The notes under the pieces were generated by a model. That model was given only the letters and a program-made list of their open reading frames with translations, had not been told where the DNA came from and searched no databases. Both the position numbers and the translations under genes were made by a program. From assembly GCF_900113605.1 (NCBI RefSeq), contig NZ_FOPY01000008.1, positions 124,001 through 188,000 of the forward strand: a stretch of DNA of 64,000 nucleotides. Reading direction: 5' to 3'. The DNA comes from Modicisalibacter xianhensis. GTDB taxonomy: Bacteria; Pseudomonadota; Gammaproteobacteria; Pseudomonadales; Halomonadaceae. Shown here piece by piece: positions 38,662 through 48,310 of the stretch. The first letter of the stretch is position 1; every line of letters begins with the position of its first letter.

Positions 38662-41600
38662 TCAGGCGGAAGAGTTCACCGCAGCGGCATCCCGGACGGC
38701 ATTGTGATCGCGCGCCAGCAGGATGTAGAACGCGGGCAGGACGAACAAGGTCAGCAGCGTGCCGATACCCAGGCCGGCGGCGATCGTCAGCCCGATATCA
38801 AAGCGGCTGACTGCCCCTGCACCAGTGGCAAACAGCAGCGGGACCATGGCCACGATCAGCGCCACCGAGGTCATGATGATCGGACGCAGGCGGATAGCGG
38901 CCGCCTCGATCACGGCATCGCGCTTGTTGAGGCCACGATCGTGCTGCAGCAGGTTGGCAAACTCGACGATCAGGATACCGTTCTTGGCAACCACACCGAT
39001 CAGGGTGATCAACCCGACCTGGGTATAGATGTTCACCGTAGAGATGCCAAGCGTGATGAACACCATGGCCCCCGCTACCGACATGGGCACCGATACCAGG
39101 ATGATGATTGGGTCGCGCCAGCTTTCGAACTGGGCAGCCAATACCAGATAGATGACGATCAGCGACAGGAAGAATGTCAGTACCAAGGCACTGCCTTGCT
39201 CCATGAGCTGACGGGACGATCCCTGGTAGTCGACGGAGTAGCTGGCCGGCAGGGTGTCGGCAGCCGCCTGGTTGAGCCAGGTAAGTGCATCGCCGAGCGC
39301 CACCCCCGGGCGCGGCACCCCTTCGAGAATCAGTGCATTGAGCTGCTGGAACTGGGTCCGCTTGGAAGGCTCGACGCTGCGCTCGAAGCTGACCAGGCTG
39401 CTTAGTGGTACCTGTTCGCCGGAATCGGCCTCGATGTAATAGTTGTCGATCATCGAGGCATCGAGGCGGTACTGCTGGTCGACCTGAGGTATCACCTTGT
39501 AACTGCGCCCATCCATGCTGAAGCGGTTGACGAAGCCTTCACCGAGCATGGTCGACAGCGCCTGACCCACATCGGCCATGGTCAACCCCAGATCGGCGAC
39601 GCGATCACGATCGACTCGAATGTCGGTGACTGGCCGATCCAGGTCGATGGACTTGCGCAGAAACGCGAAGTTGCCACTGGCCATGGCCTTGCCTAACAAT
39701 TCGTCTGCAGCGGCATTCAGTTCCTCGAAACTGTTGCCGGTGGTCAACACGAACTGGACGGGCAGGCCGCCACTGGAACCGGGCAGGGAAGGGCGCGGGA
39801 AGGCGGCGGTCTGCAGCCCCGTCACCTGGGAAAGCGCTGCCTGTACATTGGGCAGGACGGTCATCTGGGAAATGTCCCGCTCGCTCCAGGGCAGCATCTT
39901 GAACCCACCGAATACGGTATCGGCGCTCATGCCGCCCAAGATCATGAAGGTCTCATTGTAGCCTTCGACCTGCTCGACATTACTCTGGATAGCGTTGGAG
40001 TAGCGCTTGAGATAATCGAGCGTGGCGGTCTGCGGAGCCGTGCCCTGGAAGAAGATGATGCCTTGGTCTTCCGTCGGCGCCAGTTCGTTCTGGCTGGTCA
40101 CGAACATGAAGTAGATCGACGCCAGCACGACAACCGCAAACACCACCGGTACGGAGACCGTCTGCACGACACCCGACAGGGCCGAGCGGTAGCCATTGGC
40201 AAGACGGTTGAAGCTGTTCTCCACCAGGCGCTCGAAGCGTGAAGCATTGCCATGGGGTTTCAACACCTTGCCCGACAGCATGGGCGAGAGTGTCAGGGCA
40301 ATGATGCCCGACACGACCACGGCCCCGGCCAGGGTAAAGGCGAATTCGGTGAACAAGGAGCCGACCAGGCCACCCATGAAGCCAATCGGCGCATAGACGG
40401 CGACCAGCGTCGTGGTCATGGCGATGATTGGCGTTGCCATCTCACGGGCACCGTTGAGCGCTGCCTCGAAGCGGCTTTCGCCTTCCTCGATGTGCCGGTG
40501 AACGTTTTCGACAATGATGATGGCATCGTCGACCACAAGACCGATGGCGAGCACCATGGACAAGAGCGTCAACAGGTTCAGCGAGAACCCCAGCATGAGC
40601 ATGACGAAGGCACCGCCGATCAGTGACAGCGGCACGGCAACGGCCGGCACCAGGGCAGCGCGAAACGACCCAAGGGTCAGGAAGATGACGACCAGCACGA
40701 TGATCAGGGCTTCGAGCAGCGTCTTAATGACCTCGTTGATGGAATCCTCGATGAATTCGGAGGCATCGTAAGGCAAGACGACGTTCAGGCCGGCCGGCAA
40801 CTGGTTGCGGATTTCCGGCAATGTCTCACGCACGGCGCGAGCCACGTCCAGGGGATTGGCCCCGGGAGCCTGCTCGATCGCCATGAAGCTGGCCGGGGTA
40901 CCCTTGTACCAGGCAGTGCTGTCGTAGCTTTCCGCGCCCAGGTCGGTTCGGGCGATGTCACGCAGCCGAACCAAGTTGCCATCGTCATTACGGACCACCA
41001 TGTCGGCGAACTGCTCGGGATCGCTGACGTCGGTATTGGTGGTCAGGTTGATGGCCACGTATTCACTACGCGTCTTGCCGACACCGGCCTGGTAATTGTT
41101 GTTCTGCAGGACAGCGACGACGTCCTGCGGCGTGACGTTGAGTGCTGCCATGCGCTGAGGGTCTAGCCAGACCCGCATGGCGAAACTCTGGCCATAGATA
41201 CGCGCCTTGGCCACCCCCGGCAGGGCCTGCAGCTTGGGCTGGACGACACGTGTCAGGTAATCGGTGATCTGGGGGACCGGCATCTGCTCGGAATAGAAGG
41301 CCAGATACATCAAGGCGGTCGAATCGCCAGTACTCGACTCGATCACAGGGCTTTCTGCGGCTTCGGGCAGCACGCTACGCTGGCTCGCCACCTTGGCCTG
41401 GATTTCGGCGAGCGCAGCATTGGCATCGTAGTTGAGCTCCATGTGGACTTCGATGGTCGACGAGCCCTGAATGCTTTCCGAAGTAATGAAATCGATGCCG
41501 TTGGCCTCGGCAATCGCCTGCTGCAGCGGAGTCGTGACAAACCCTTGGACCAGCTCCGAGCTGGCCCCGGGGTAGGCAGTGCTTACGGTAATGACGGTAC

Positions 41601-41724
41601 TTTCGAGCTGAGGATACTGGCGGATCTCCATATCCATGGCCGAGCGCAGGCCCATGAGCAAAATCAATAGGCTGACGACCGTCGCCAGTACCGGGCGGCG
41701 CACGAAAATATCGGTGAATTTCAT
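38662..41724 (-). CDS. RND efflux transporter permease (HAE1 class)
   Basis: This 1020-residue pump has twelve membrane segments and two large periplasmic loops. The proton-relay aspartates are present in GLVVDDAIIIVENV (about residue 400). It resembles MexF/MdtB-like HAE1 transporters that export drugs or small molecules. The start overlaps the adaptor stop by one base. No TolC/OprM homologue is encoded nearby, so an outer-membrane channel must come from elsewhere. Confidence 0.94.
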   Translation of the reverse strand: MKFTDIFVRRPVLATVVSLLILLMGLRSAMDMEIRQYPQLESTVITVSTAYPGASSELVQGFVTTPLQQAIAEANGIDFITSESIQGSSTIEVHMELNYDANAALAEIQAKVASQRSVLPEAAESPVIESSTGDSTALMYLAFYSEQMPVPQITDYLTRVVQPKLQALPGVAKARIYGQSFAMRVWLDPQRMAALNVTPQDVVAVLQNNNYQAGVGKTRSEYVAINLTTNTDVSDPEQFADMVVRNDDGNLVRLRDIARTDLGAESYDSTAWYKGTPASFMAIEQAPGANPLDVARAVRETLPEIRNQLPAGLNVVLPYDASEFIEDSINEVIKTLLEALIIVLVVIFLTLGSFRAALVPAVAVPLSLIGGAFVMLMLGFSLNLLTLLSMVLAIGLVVDDAIIIVENVHRHIEEGESRFEAALNGAREMATPIIAMTTTLVAVYAPIGFMGGLVGSLFTEFAFTLAGAVVVSGIIALTLSPMLSGKVLKPHGNASRFERLVENSFNRLANGYRSALSGVVQTVSVPVVFAVVVLASIYFMFVTSQNELAPTEDQGIIFFQGTAPQTATLDYLKRYSNAIQSNVEQVEGYNETFMILGGMSADTVFGGFKMLPWSERDISQMTVLPNVQAALSQVTGLQTAAFPRPSLPGSSGGLPVQFVLTTGNSFEELNAAADELLGKAMASGNFAFLRKSIDLDRPVTDIRVDRDRVADLGLTMADVGQALSTMLGEGFVNRFSMDGRSYKVIPQVDQQYRLDASMIDNYYIEADSGEQVPLSSLVSFERSVEPSKRTQFQQLNALILEGVPRPGVALGDALTWLNQAAADTLPASYSVDYQGSSRQLMEQGSALVLTFFLSLIVIYLVLAAQFESWRDPIIILVSVPMSVAGAMVFITLGISTVNIYTQVGLITLIGVVAKNGILIVEFANLLQHDRGLNKRDAVIEAAAIRLRPIIMTSVALIVAMVPLLFATGAGAVSRFDIGLTIAAGLGIGTLLTLFVLPAFYILLARDHNAVRDAAAVNSSA

Positions 41725-42881
41725 CAGCCTGCTGCCTCCTCGCCAGGAGTCGTCGCGCTGTCATCGTCAGCCCGCTCTTGAGAATCGTCACTGGTCGTCT
41801 CGCCATCACCGTTCGCAAGTGACACCGGCTGGCCGTCGCGCAGGCGCAACTGACCAACGGCCACGACACGATCGCCAGCCTGCAACCCCTCGACGATTTC
41901 GACCTGATCGCCGCGAGTCCGGCCGGTCGTCACCTGGGTTCGCTTGGCAGTCAGCTGATCCTGATCATTCGGGGTGACCAGAAACACATAATCGCCATAC
42001 GTGTTGAAGGCCAGGGCAGTGCGGGGCAGGGTAAGCACGCGCTCAGCCTCGGACGCCAGCGTGCGGACGTCGGCAAACATGCCGGGGCGCAGTTTCTGGT
42101 CAGGATTGACCAACTTGGCCCGGACATCCAGCGTTCGACTGCTCTCGTCGACGGCCGGTGCAACGGCCTCGATCTCGCCGGCAAACACTTCCTCAGGAAA
42201 CGCGGCAACCCGGACTTCGACGTTGCGGCCCGCCTGGACGCTGCCTAGCTGCTTCTCGGGAACGCTGTAATCGACGTAGATTGGATCGAGCATATTGAGG
42301 TCGACGATAGGTGTCCCGACGGCGATATATTCCCCGAAATCGACCTGCCGCAGCCCAACGACACCATCGAACGGAGCACGAATCGTTTTCTTGTCGAGCT
42401 GGGCACGCTGCTGAGCGACATCGGCGCGTGCTGCCTGGTAGTTGGCACGGGCCTCGTCATACTGGGATTGGGAAATGGCGTTGCGCGGCAACAGATCCGA
42501 GTAGCGACGGAACGTCTCGTTGGTCAGCCTGGCTTGTGCCTCGAGAGCCGCGAGCGCGGCCTGATCGACGCTATCGTCAAGCCTGACGAGAATGTCCCCC
42601 TTGCTGACACGCTGACCGGATTCGAAGTCGATCTCGCTGACGACACCGGCCACTTCGTTGGAAACCGCCACGCCGTTGATGGCACGCATTGAGCCAACCG
42701 ATTTCAGCTCAGCCCGCCAGCTGTCCGTCGTGAGTTGCACCGTCTCGACCGGCACAGGGGGCTGCGGCTGTGACTGTTGCGCCGCCATTTCCTGCATCTT
42801 GAGGTATTTCCAGCCAAAGATGCCGCCCAGCACCAGAGCTAGCAGGATCAGTATCACGATCAAGCGGACAACAATTTTCAT
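41724..42881 (-). CDS. RND efflux periplasmic adaptor (membrane fusion protein)
   Basis: This 385-residue protein has an N-terminal membrane anchor (about 6-24), a lipoyl/hairpin region (about 70-180), a beta-barrel and a membrane-proximal domain. The C-terminus is a short acidic, Ser/Thr/Glu-rich tail. It connects the permease to an outer-membrane channel. The family length is normal. It is the first gene of the pump operon, with a dyad element far upstream (43011-43052). Confidence 0.92.
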   Translation of the reverse strand: MKIVVRLIVILILLALVLGGIFGWKYLKMQEMAAQQSQPQPPVPVETVQLTTDSWRAELKSVGSMRAINGVAVSNEVAGVVSEIDFESGQRVSKGDILVRLDDSVDQAALAALEAQARLTNETFRRYSDLLPRNAISQSQYDEARANYQAARADVAQQRAQLDKKTIRAPFDGVVGLRQVDFGEYIAVGTPIVDLNMLDPIYVDYSVPEKQLGSVQAGRNVEVRVAAFPEEVFAGEIEAVAPAVDESSRTLDVRAKLVNPDQKLRPGMFADVRTLASEAERVLTLPRTALAFNTYGDYVFLVTPNDQDQLTAKRTQVTTGRTRGDQVEIVEGLQAGDRVVAVGQLRLRDGQPVSLANGDGETTSDDSQERADDDSATTPGEEAAG

Positions 42882-43010
42882 GCCTGAAGACCCCAGCAGA
42901 GTGTTCGTTATGGTCCCGACGGAAGAAAATCCTGGGGAGAAGATTAGATAAGCTGCTTATGATGCGGGTAACGCTCGCGAATGACCAGAGCCGGACACAA
43001 CAAAGCGAAA

Positions 43011-43052
43011 CATGGACTTCATTTAACATAATATATATTATGCGAAGCCATG
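43011..43052. promoter_or_regulatory. Nested inverted repeat upstream of the RND operon
   Basis: The core is a perfect 16-bp AT palindrome (43027-43042, CATAATATATATTATG). It is flanked by outer arms CATGGACTTC (43011-43020) and GAAGCCATG (43044-43052), which are complementary except for one extra A. It lies about 130-170 nt upstream of the adaptor start and is a plausible operator of a TetR- or MarR-type repressor, though no regulator gene is nearby. Confidence 0.5.
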
Positions 43053-43201
43053 GATAAGGCATCACAGTGGGCCTGGAACCCAGATGATTTCAGCATGCAT
43101 TAATGCAGATCGGGACTAGCGGGAACGGTTTCTGGCTCAAGAAATGGATTACACGTGCATCGACCACTCGTACGTGCTCAAGGCCCGTTACTCTATAGCG
43201 A

Positions 43202-43303
43202 ATGCTGCTGCATCAGTGCCTGCGCCCCGACAACGTACTGGTCAATGCCCACAGCACCGACGAAAACACCCGCCAGAATTACCGACGGGTGCAAGCACGA
43301 TAA
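43202..43303 (+). pseudogene. Short coding remnant or small ORF, 33 aa
   Basis: The reading starts at ATG 43202 and ends TAA at 43303. Its texture (LRPDNVLVNAHSTDENTR) looks like the C-terminus of a real protein, but an in-frame stop lies two codons upstream and there is no ribosome-binding site. It could be the tail of a decayed gene. The family is not recognised. Confidence 0.25.
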
Positions 43304-43334
43304 TGTAGCTATGAAACGGGCGTCTGGCTCGCTA

Positions 43335-43724
43335 TCACTCGGCCGGCGCGTAGGACCCATCCGGACGATGGTCTTCCTTGCCCGTCAAGGCCGGAGTGAA
43401 GACACAGGCAAGTACCATGGTCTTGGAGGCACGGAGCAAATGCTCGTCGTGCTGGTCGAGAATATAGATATCGCCCGGCTTGATTGGCCAGATCTTGCCA
43501 TCGGCCAGTGTCTCGACCTCACCCTCGCCCTCGATGCAGTACACCGACTCGAAGTGATGCTTGTAGTGGATATGCGTCTCGGTACCTTCGAAGATACGCG
43601 TGATGTGGAAGGAGTAACCGCCGCCATCGTCGGCCAGCAACAGGCGTGTGCTATCCCAGGTGCCCTTGGTCGCCGTGACCATGCGATCTGTCTTGCGTGC
43701 TTCCTCGAGATTACGAACGATCAT
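43335..43724 (-). CDS. ectC: L-ectoine synthase EctC
   Basis: This 129-residue cupin cyclises N-gamma-acetyl-2,4-diaminobutyrate to ectoine. The N-terminus [14 protein letters not shown], the [20 protein letters not shown] cupin motif and the iron-binding residues around it are intact. ATG at 43724 has AAGGAA upstream. It is separated from ectB by 88 nt containing a stable hairpin, so it may be processed or controlled separately. Confidence 0.97.
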   Translation of the reverse strand: MIVRNLEEARKTDRMVTATKGTWDSTRLLLADDGGGYSFHITRIFEGTETHIHYKHHFESVYCIEGEGEVETLADGKIWPIKPGDIYILDQHDEHLLRASKTMVLACVFTPALTGKEDHRPDGSYAPAE

Positions 43725-43765
43725 GTTGATTTCCTTGACTAGCGTGACACGTGTCTGCACCAAAT

Positions 43766-43788
43766 AGCCGGCCCCTCGTGGACCGGCT
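43766..43788 (-). repeat. Intercistronic hairpin between ectB and ectC
   Basis: On the minus strand AGCCGGTCC pairs with GGGCCGGCT (nine pairs, one G-U) around an ACGAG loop, followed by ATTT. It is 41 nt before ectC. It may be a partial terminator, an RNA-processing or stabilising element. Confidence 0.6.
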
Positions 43789-43812
43789 TGTCTACTTAAG
43801 CGTAGCTGATGT

Positions 43813-45153
<1,341 letters not shown>

Positions 45154-45732
45154 TCAGATACGCGCGGGGTCGAAGGGACCGATACGCACCAGGTTTTCGG
45201 GATCGTGTTCGCCACCGAGTTGGTCGGTAGAGAAATATTCCCGGCTGTTGAGAGGAGCTTGCCAACGGTCGGCAAGCCGCTTGAAGAGTCCCCATGACGC
45301 CTGGTTATCGGGCGTAATGGTAGTTTCGAGGTGGCGAACGTTGGCCATTTCCGGACGCCGCATCACGGCTTCGACGAGGCGGCGCGCCAAACCGGTGCCG
45401 CGGGCTTTCTCGCCAACGGCTACCTGCCACAGGAAGTAAGTGTCCGGTGCATTGCGCTTGGGATAGCCCGACACGAAACCAACGATCTCGCCTTCTTCGT
45501 TGGTGGCCACGGCACAACTGTCACGGAACTGGGTCGCCAGCAGTAAATAAGCGTAGGCGGAATTGACGTCGAGCGGAGGACAGGATTTGACCAGCTCAAA
45601 TATGCCCCACCCATCATCCGTCGTCGGTTTGCGGATGAACAATGGTGTATGAGCATGCCCCACTACGGCATCTGCGACACTAGGCTTAGCCAGATCGGCC
45701 GAGGGAGTGAAGGCTTGGGTCGTTGTGTTCAT
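45154..45732 (-). CDS. ectA: Diaminobutyrate acetyltransferase EctA
   Basis: This 192-residue GNAT enzyme acetylates 2,4-diaminobutyrate at the gamma position. The N-terminus MNTTTQAFTPSADLAKPSVADAVVG and most of the chain resemble H. elongata EctA from memory. The acetyl-CoA loop is QVAVGEKARGTGLARRLVEA. ATG at 45732 is chosen over ATG at 45765 because of that match. It is the first gene of the ectoine operon. Confidence 0.97.
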   Translation of the reverse strand: MNTTTQAFTPSADLAKPSVADAVVGHAHTPLFIRKPTTDDGWGIFELVKSCPPLDVNSAYAYLLLATQFRDSCAVATNEEGEIVGFVSGYPKRNAPDTYFLWQVAVGEKARGTGLARRLVEAVMRRPEMANVRHLETTITPDNQASWGLFKRLADRWQAPLNSREYFSTDQLGGEHDPENLVRIGPFDPARI

Positions 45733-45764
45733 GGTTACCGTTCGCTGTTGCGAATTTGCGATCA

Positions 45765-45793
45765 ACTATAACAGGCACTTAGGCATAAATCAA
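45765..45793 (-). promoter_or_regulatory. ectA: Proximal sigma70-type promoter of ectABC
   Basis: On the minus strand TTGATT (complement at 45788-45793) is followed after 17 nt by TATAGT (complement at 45765-45770), about 33 nt before the ectA ATG. Confidence 0.65.
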
Positions 45794-45819
45794 AAGCCAG
45801 GTTATTGTTGAGCCACATC

Positions 45820-45825
45820 ATTATA
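45820..45825 (-). promoter_or_regulatory. Second, distal -10 element upstream of ectA
   Basis: A perfect TATAAT on the minus strand lies 88 nt upstream of ectA. The -35 side is weak (CCTGAC at 16 nt), which would suit a sigma38 or activator-assisted promoter. Tandem promoters are known for H. elongata ectA; the correspondence here is inferred. Confidence 0.45.
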
Positions 45826-45898
45826 AGTAACCGTTATGTTAGTCAGGTTTCCCCAAGTATCAGTTTAGGCCACATCTCATATTTCGCCGCACAAACGA

Positions 45899-45922
45899 CG
45901 AGGCCGCCTTTCGGCGGCCTCG
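45899..45922 (-). terminator. Terminator of gor
   Basis: CGAGGCCGCC and GGCGGCCTCG form a perfect 10-bp stem around a 4-nt loop. On the minus strand it is followed by TCGTTTGT. It lies 24 nt after the gor stop and also insulates ectA from gor transcription. Confidence 0.7.
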
Positions 45923-45945
45923 TAGGGAACCCGGGAGCGGACGAA

Positions 45946-47307
45946 TCAGGTCCGGCTCGGGGTACGCATGGTCACGAACTCTTCCGCCCCCGTGGGGTGG
46001 ATACCGACTGTGGCATCGAAATCGGCCTTGGTCAGCCCGGCGCGAACGGCAATGGCAATGCCTTGGATCACTTCGCCGGCCTCTTCGCCCACCATGTGCG
46101 CACCCAATACCCGATCACTGGCATCGTCGACGACCAGCTTCATCAGGCAGCGCTCGTCACTCCCTGACAGGGTATGCTTCATCGGCCGGAAATCGGCAGT
46201 ATAGATACGTACCGCCTCGTACTGGGCGCGCGCTTCCTCTTCGCTCAACCCCACCGTGCCAATATTGGGGTGACAGAAAACTGCCGTCGCGATGTTCTGG
46301 TAGTTCAGCGGGCACGCAGGCGCATCACTGAAGTGCTGCTGAACCATGTGCATGGCCTCGGCCAGTGCCACCGGCGTCAGTTCGGGCCCGCCAGTGACAT
46401 CACCCAGTGCCAGGATCGAAGGCACGGACGTTTCGTAGCGATCGTTGACCTTCAACGTGCCGTTGGGATTGAGTGCGATATCGAACTGGTCGAGCCCTAG
46501 GCCCTGAAGGTGCGGGCGACGACCGGTTGCGGCGAGAACGGCATCGACCTCGAGGGTCTCGCCATTGGTAAGCATGACCTTGAGACCGCCCTCGACCTTT
46601 TCGATGCTCTCGATCGTCGTCTCGAAGTGCAGGTTGACGCCCTTCTTGGCCATTTCGTCGCGGGTGAACTCGCGCACTTCATGATCGAAGCCACGCAGGA
46701 ACAGTTCGCCGCGATAGATCAGGTGGGACTCGCTACCCAGGCCATTGAAGATGCTGGCGAACTCGACGGCGATATAGCCACCGCCCAGCACCAGGAAGCG
46801 CTTCGGAAACGTCTCGAGGTCGAAGACCTGATTGGAGTTGAGGGCATATTCATTGCCCGGAAAGTCTGGAATCCAGGGCCAGCCGCCCACGGCAACCAGG
46901 ATCTTCTCGGCCCGGATCGTTTCGCCGTTTACCTCGACGGCATGTTCGTCGACGATGCGTGCACGGCCATTGATCAAATTGACGTTGGCATTCTCCAGCA
47001 AGCGGCCGTAAATGCCATTAAGGCGCTTGATTTCCTCGATCTTGTTGTCGCGTAGCGTGGCCCAGTCAAAACGTGGCGCCTCGGATAGCGTCCAGCCAAA
47101 GCCGGCGCTGTCTTCGAAGGCCTCGTGAAAGTGAGCCGCATAGGAATAGAGTTTCTTCGGGACACAGCCGACATTGACACAGGTACCGCCAAGATAACGG
47201 TCTTCGGCGACGGCAACACGTGCCCCGGTAGCCGCCGCAGTGCGTGCGGCGCGCACGCCCCCGGAACCGGCACCGATGACGAAAAGATCGTAATCGTACT
47301 CAGCCAC
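45946..47307 (-). CDS. gor: Glutathione-disulfide reductase
   Basis: This 453-residue FAD enzyme reduces oxidised glutathione with NADPH. It has an N-terminal FAD-binding GAGSGG motif, redox-active Cys pair in [16 protein letters not shown](P)-binding GGGYIAVE, and the C-terminal HPTGAEE active-site loop. The length matches E. coli Gor (450). It lies between the ectABC promoter region and a divergent carbonic anhydrase gene. Confidence 0.95.
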   Translation of the reverse strand: MAEYDYDLFVIGAGSGGVRAARTAAATGARVAVAEDRYLGGTCVNVGCVPKKLYSYAAHFHEAFEDSAGFGWTLSEAPRFDWATLRDNKIEEIKRLNGIYGRLLENANVNLINGRARIVDEHAVEVNGETIRAEKILVAVGGWPWIPDFPGNEYALNSNQVFDLETFPKRFLVLGGGYIAVEFASIFNGLGSESHLIYRGELFLRGFDHEVREFTRDEMAKKGVNLHFETTIESIEKVEGGLKVMLTNGETLEVDAVLAATGRRPHLQGLGLDQFDIALNPNGTLKVNDRYETSVPSILALGDVTGGPELTPVALAEAMHMVQQHFSDAPACPLNYQNIATAVFCHPNIGTVGLSEEEARAQYEAVRIYTADFRPMKHTLSGSDERCLMKLVVDDASDRVLGAHMVGEEAGEVIQGIAIAVRAGLTKADFDATVGIHPTGAEEFVTMRTPSRT

Positions 47308-47443
47308 TAGATTGCTCTCCTGTCTTTGGTTGCGGCGATGATACCAGTCATACCGCTGACTCGGGAGGGTCAGGCAGTTGACCCTGGCTTTACCGAAAGG
47401 TAAAAGTCCATGAACGACAATGCTCTATCGTGAGGCTTGCCCT

Positions 47444-48097
47444 GTGAATGACATCGAGAAGCTACTCGAGCAGAACCGCGCCTGGTCCGAGGCCGTCAAT
47501 CAGCGTGACCCGGATTTCTTTGCCCGCCTGTCCCGGCAACAGAATCCCGACTATCTCTGGATCGGCTGTTCGGATAGCCGTGTTCCCGCGAACCAGATAA
47601 TCGATCTGCCGCCCGGGGAAGTGTTCGTCCACCGCAACGTGGCCAACATTCTTCACCACAATGACATGAATGCCCTGTCTGTGGTCCAGTTCGCCGTCGA
47701 CGTTCTCAAGGTCAAGCACATCATGATCGTCGGGCATTATGGCTGTGGGGGTGTGCGTGCCGCGATCACCGGCACCGAGTGCGGTATCGTCGACTACTGG
47801 CTGCACTCGATCCGTGAGCTTTACAGCCGTCATCGCCAGGAATTAGGCGACCTGCCGCTCGATGATCAGGTCGACCGCATGTGCGAGCTCAACGTCAAGA
47901 GCCAGGTAGCCACCCTGGCACAAACCAAGATCATCCAGCGCGCCTGGCTTCGCGACCAGCCCGTGTCTATCCATGGCTGGGTCTACGGGTTGAGCGATGG
48001 ACGTGTCAATGATCTCGAATGTACGATCGAGGGTTTGGATCAGGTACCCCAGCTTTATCGTGTCGATCGCCTGGACCCCGTTCCGCCCAAGGATTGA
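47444..48097 (+). CDS. can: Beta-class carbonic anhydrase
   Basis: This 217-residue zinc enzyme interconverts CO2 and bicarbonate. Ligand motifs are GCSDSRVP (Cys and Asp-Arg dyad) and GHYGCGGV (His and Cys), typical of type II (Can/YadF) forms. The start is GTG at 47444, preceded by TGAGG. ATG at 47420 would add eight residues. It is divergent from gor. Confidence 0.92.
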   Translation: MNDIEKLLEQNRAWSEAVNQRDPDFFARLSRQQNPDYLWIGCSDSRVPANQIIDLPPGEVFVHRNVANILHHNDMNALSVVQFAVDVLKVKHIMIVGHYGCGGVRAAITGTECGIVDYWLHSIRELYSRHRQELGDLPLDDQVDRMCELNVKSQVATLAQTKIIQRAWLRDQPVSIHGWVYGLSDGRVNDLECTIEGLDQVPQLYRVDRLDPVPPKD

Positions 48098-48231
48098 GCC
48101 ACTCTCCCCGTCCTTTCCTCATCGCCCTGGCTATGCCGGGGCGATTGATGTTAGGGCACTCCGCTCTACCCTCCTGCTCTAGCGTCATGCCTACTCATAC
48201 GCCATACGAATGACATCACTCGGTTTTTCGA

Positions 48232-48260
48232 TTGTTCCGCGTATCGACACTCTCTATGGT
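48232..48260 (+). promoter_or_regulatory. Candidate promoter of the dipeptide transporter operon
   Basis: TTGTTC (48232-48237) and TATGGT (48255-48260) are separated by 17 nt, about 45 nt upstream of the binding-protein ATG. Confidence 0.5.
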
Positions 48261-48310
48261 GAAGTGGGACCTTAAGGGTCATAAAACCAACAATCACTTC
48301 GGGCTAACAC

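Larger units (their letters stand above)
42882..43334. other. 453-bp gap between the RND adaptor and ectC
   Basis: No established gene lies here. The gap contains the nested dyad at 43011-43052 and a short protein-like reading at 43202-43303, probably a remnant. From 43061 to 43200 no frame looks protein-coding. This gap separates the pump (promoter side) from the 3' end of the ectoine operon. Confidence 0.5.

Noticed and set aside
43155-43742. A 195-residue plus-strand frame over ectC and the gap before it
   Set aside because: Most of it is antisense to an intact EctC; only a 33-residue reading in another frame at 43202-43303 has protein-like texture.
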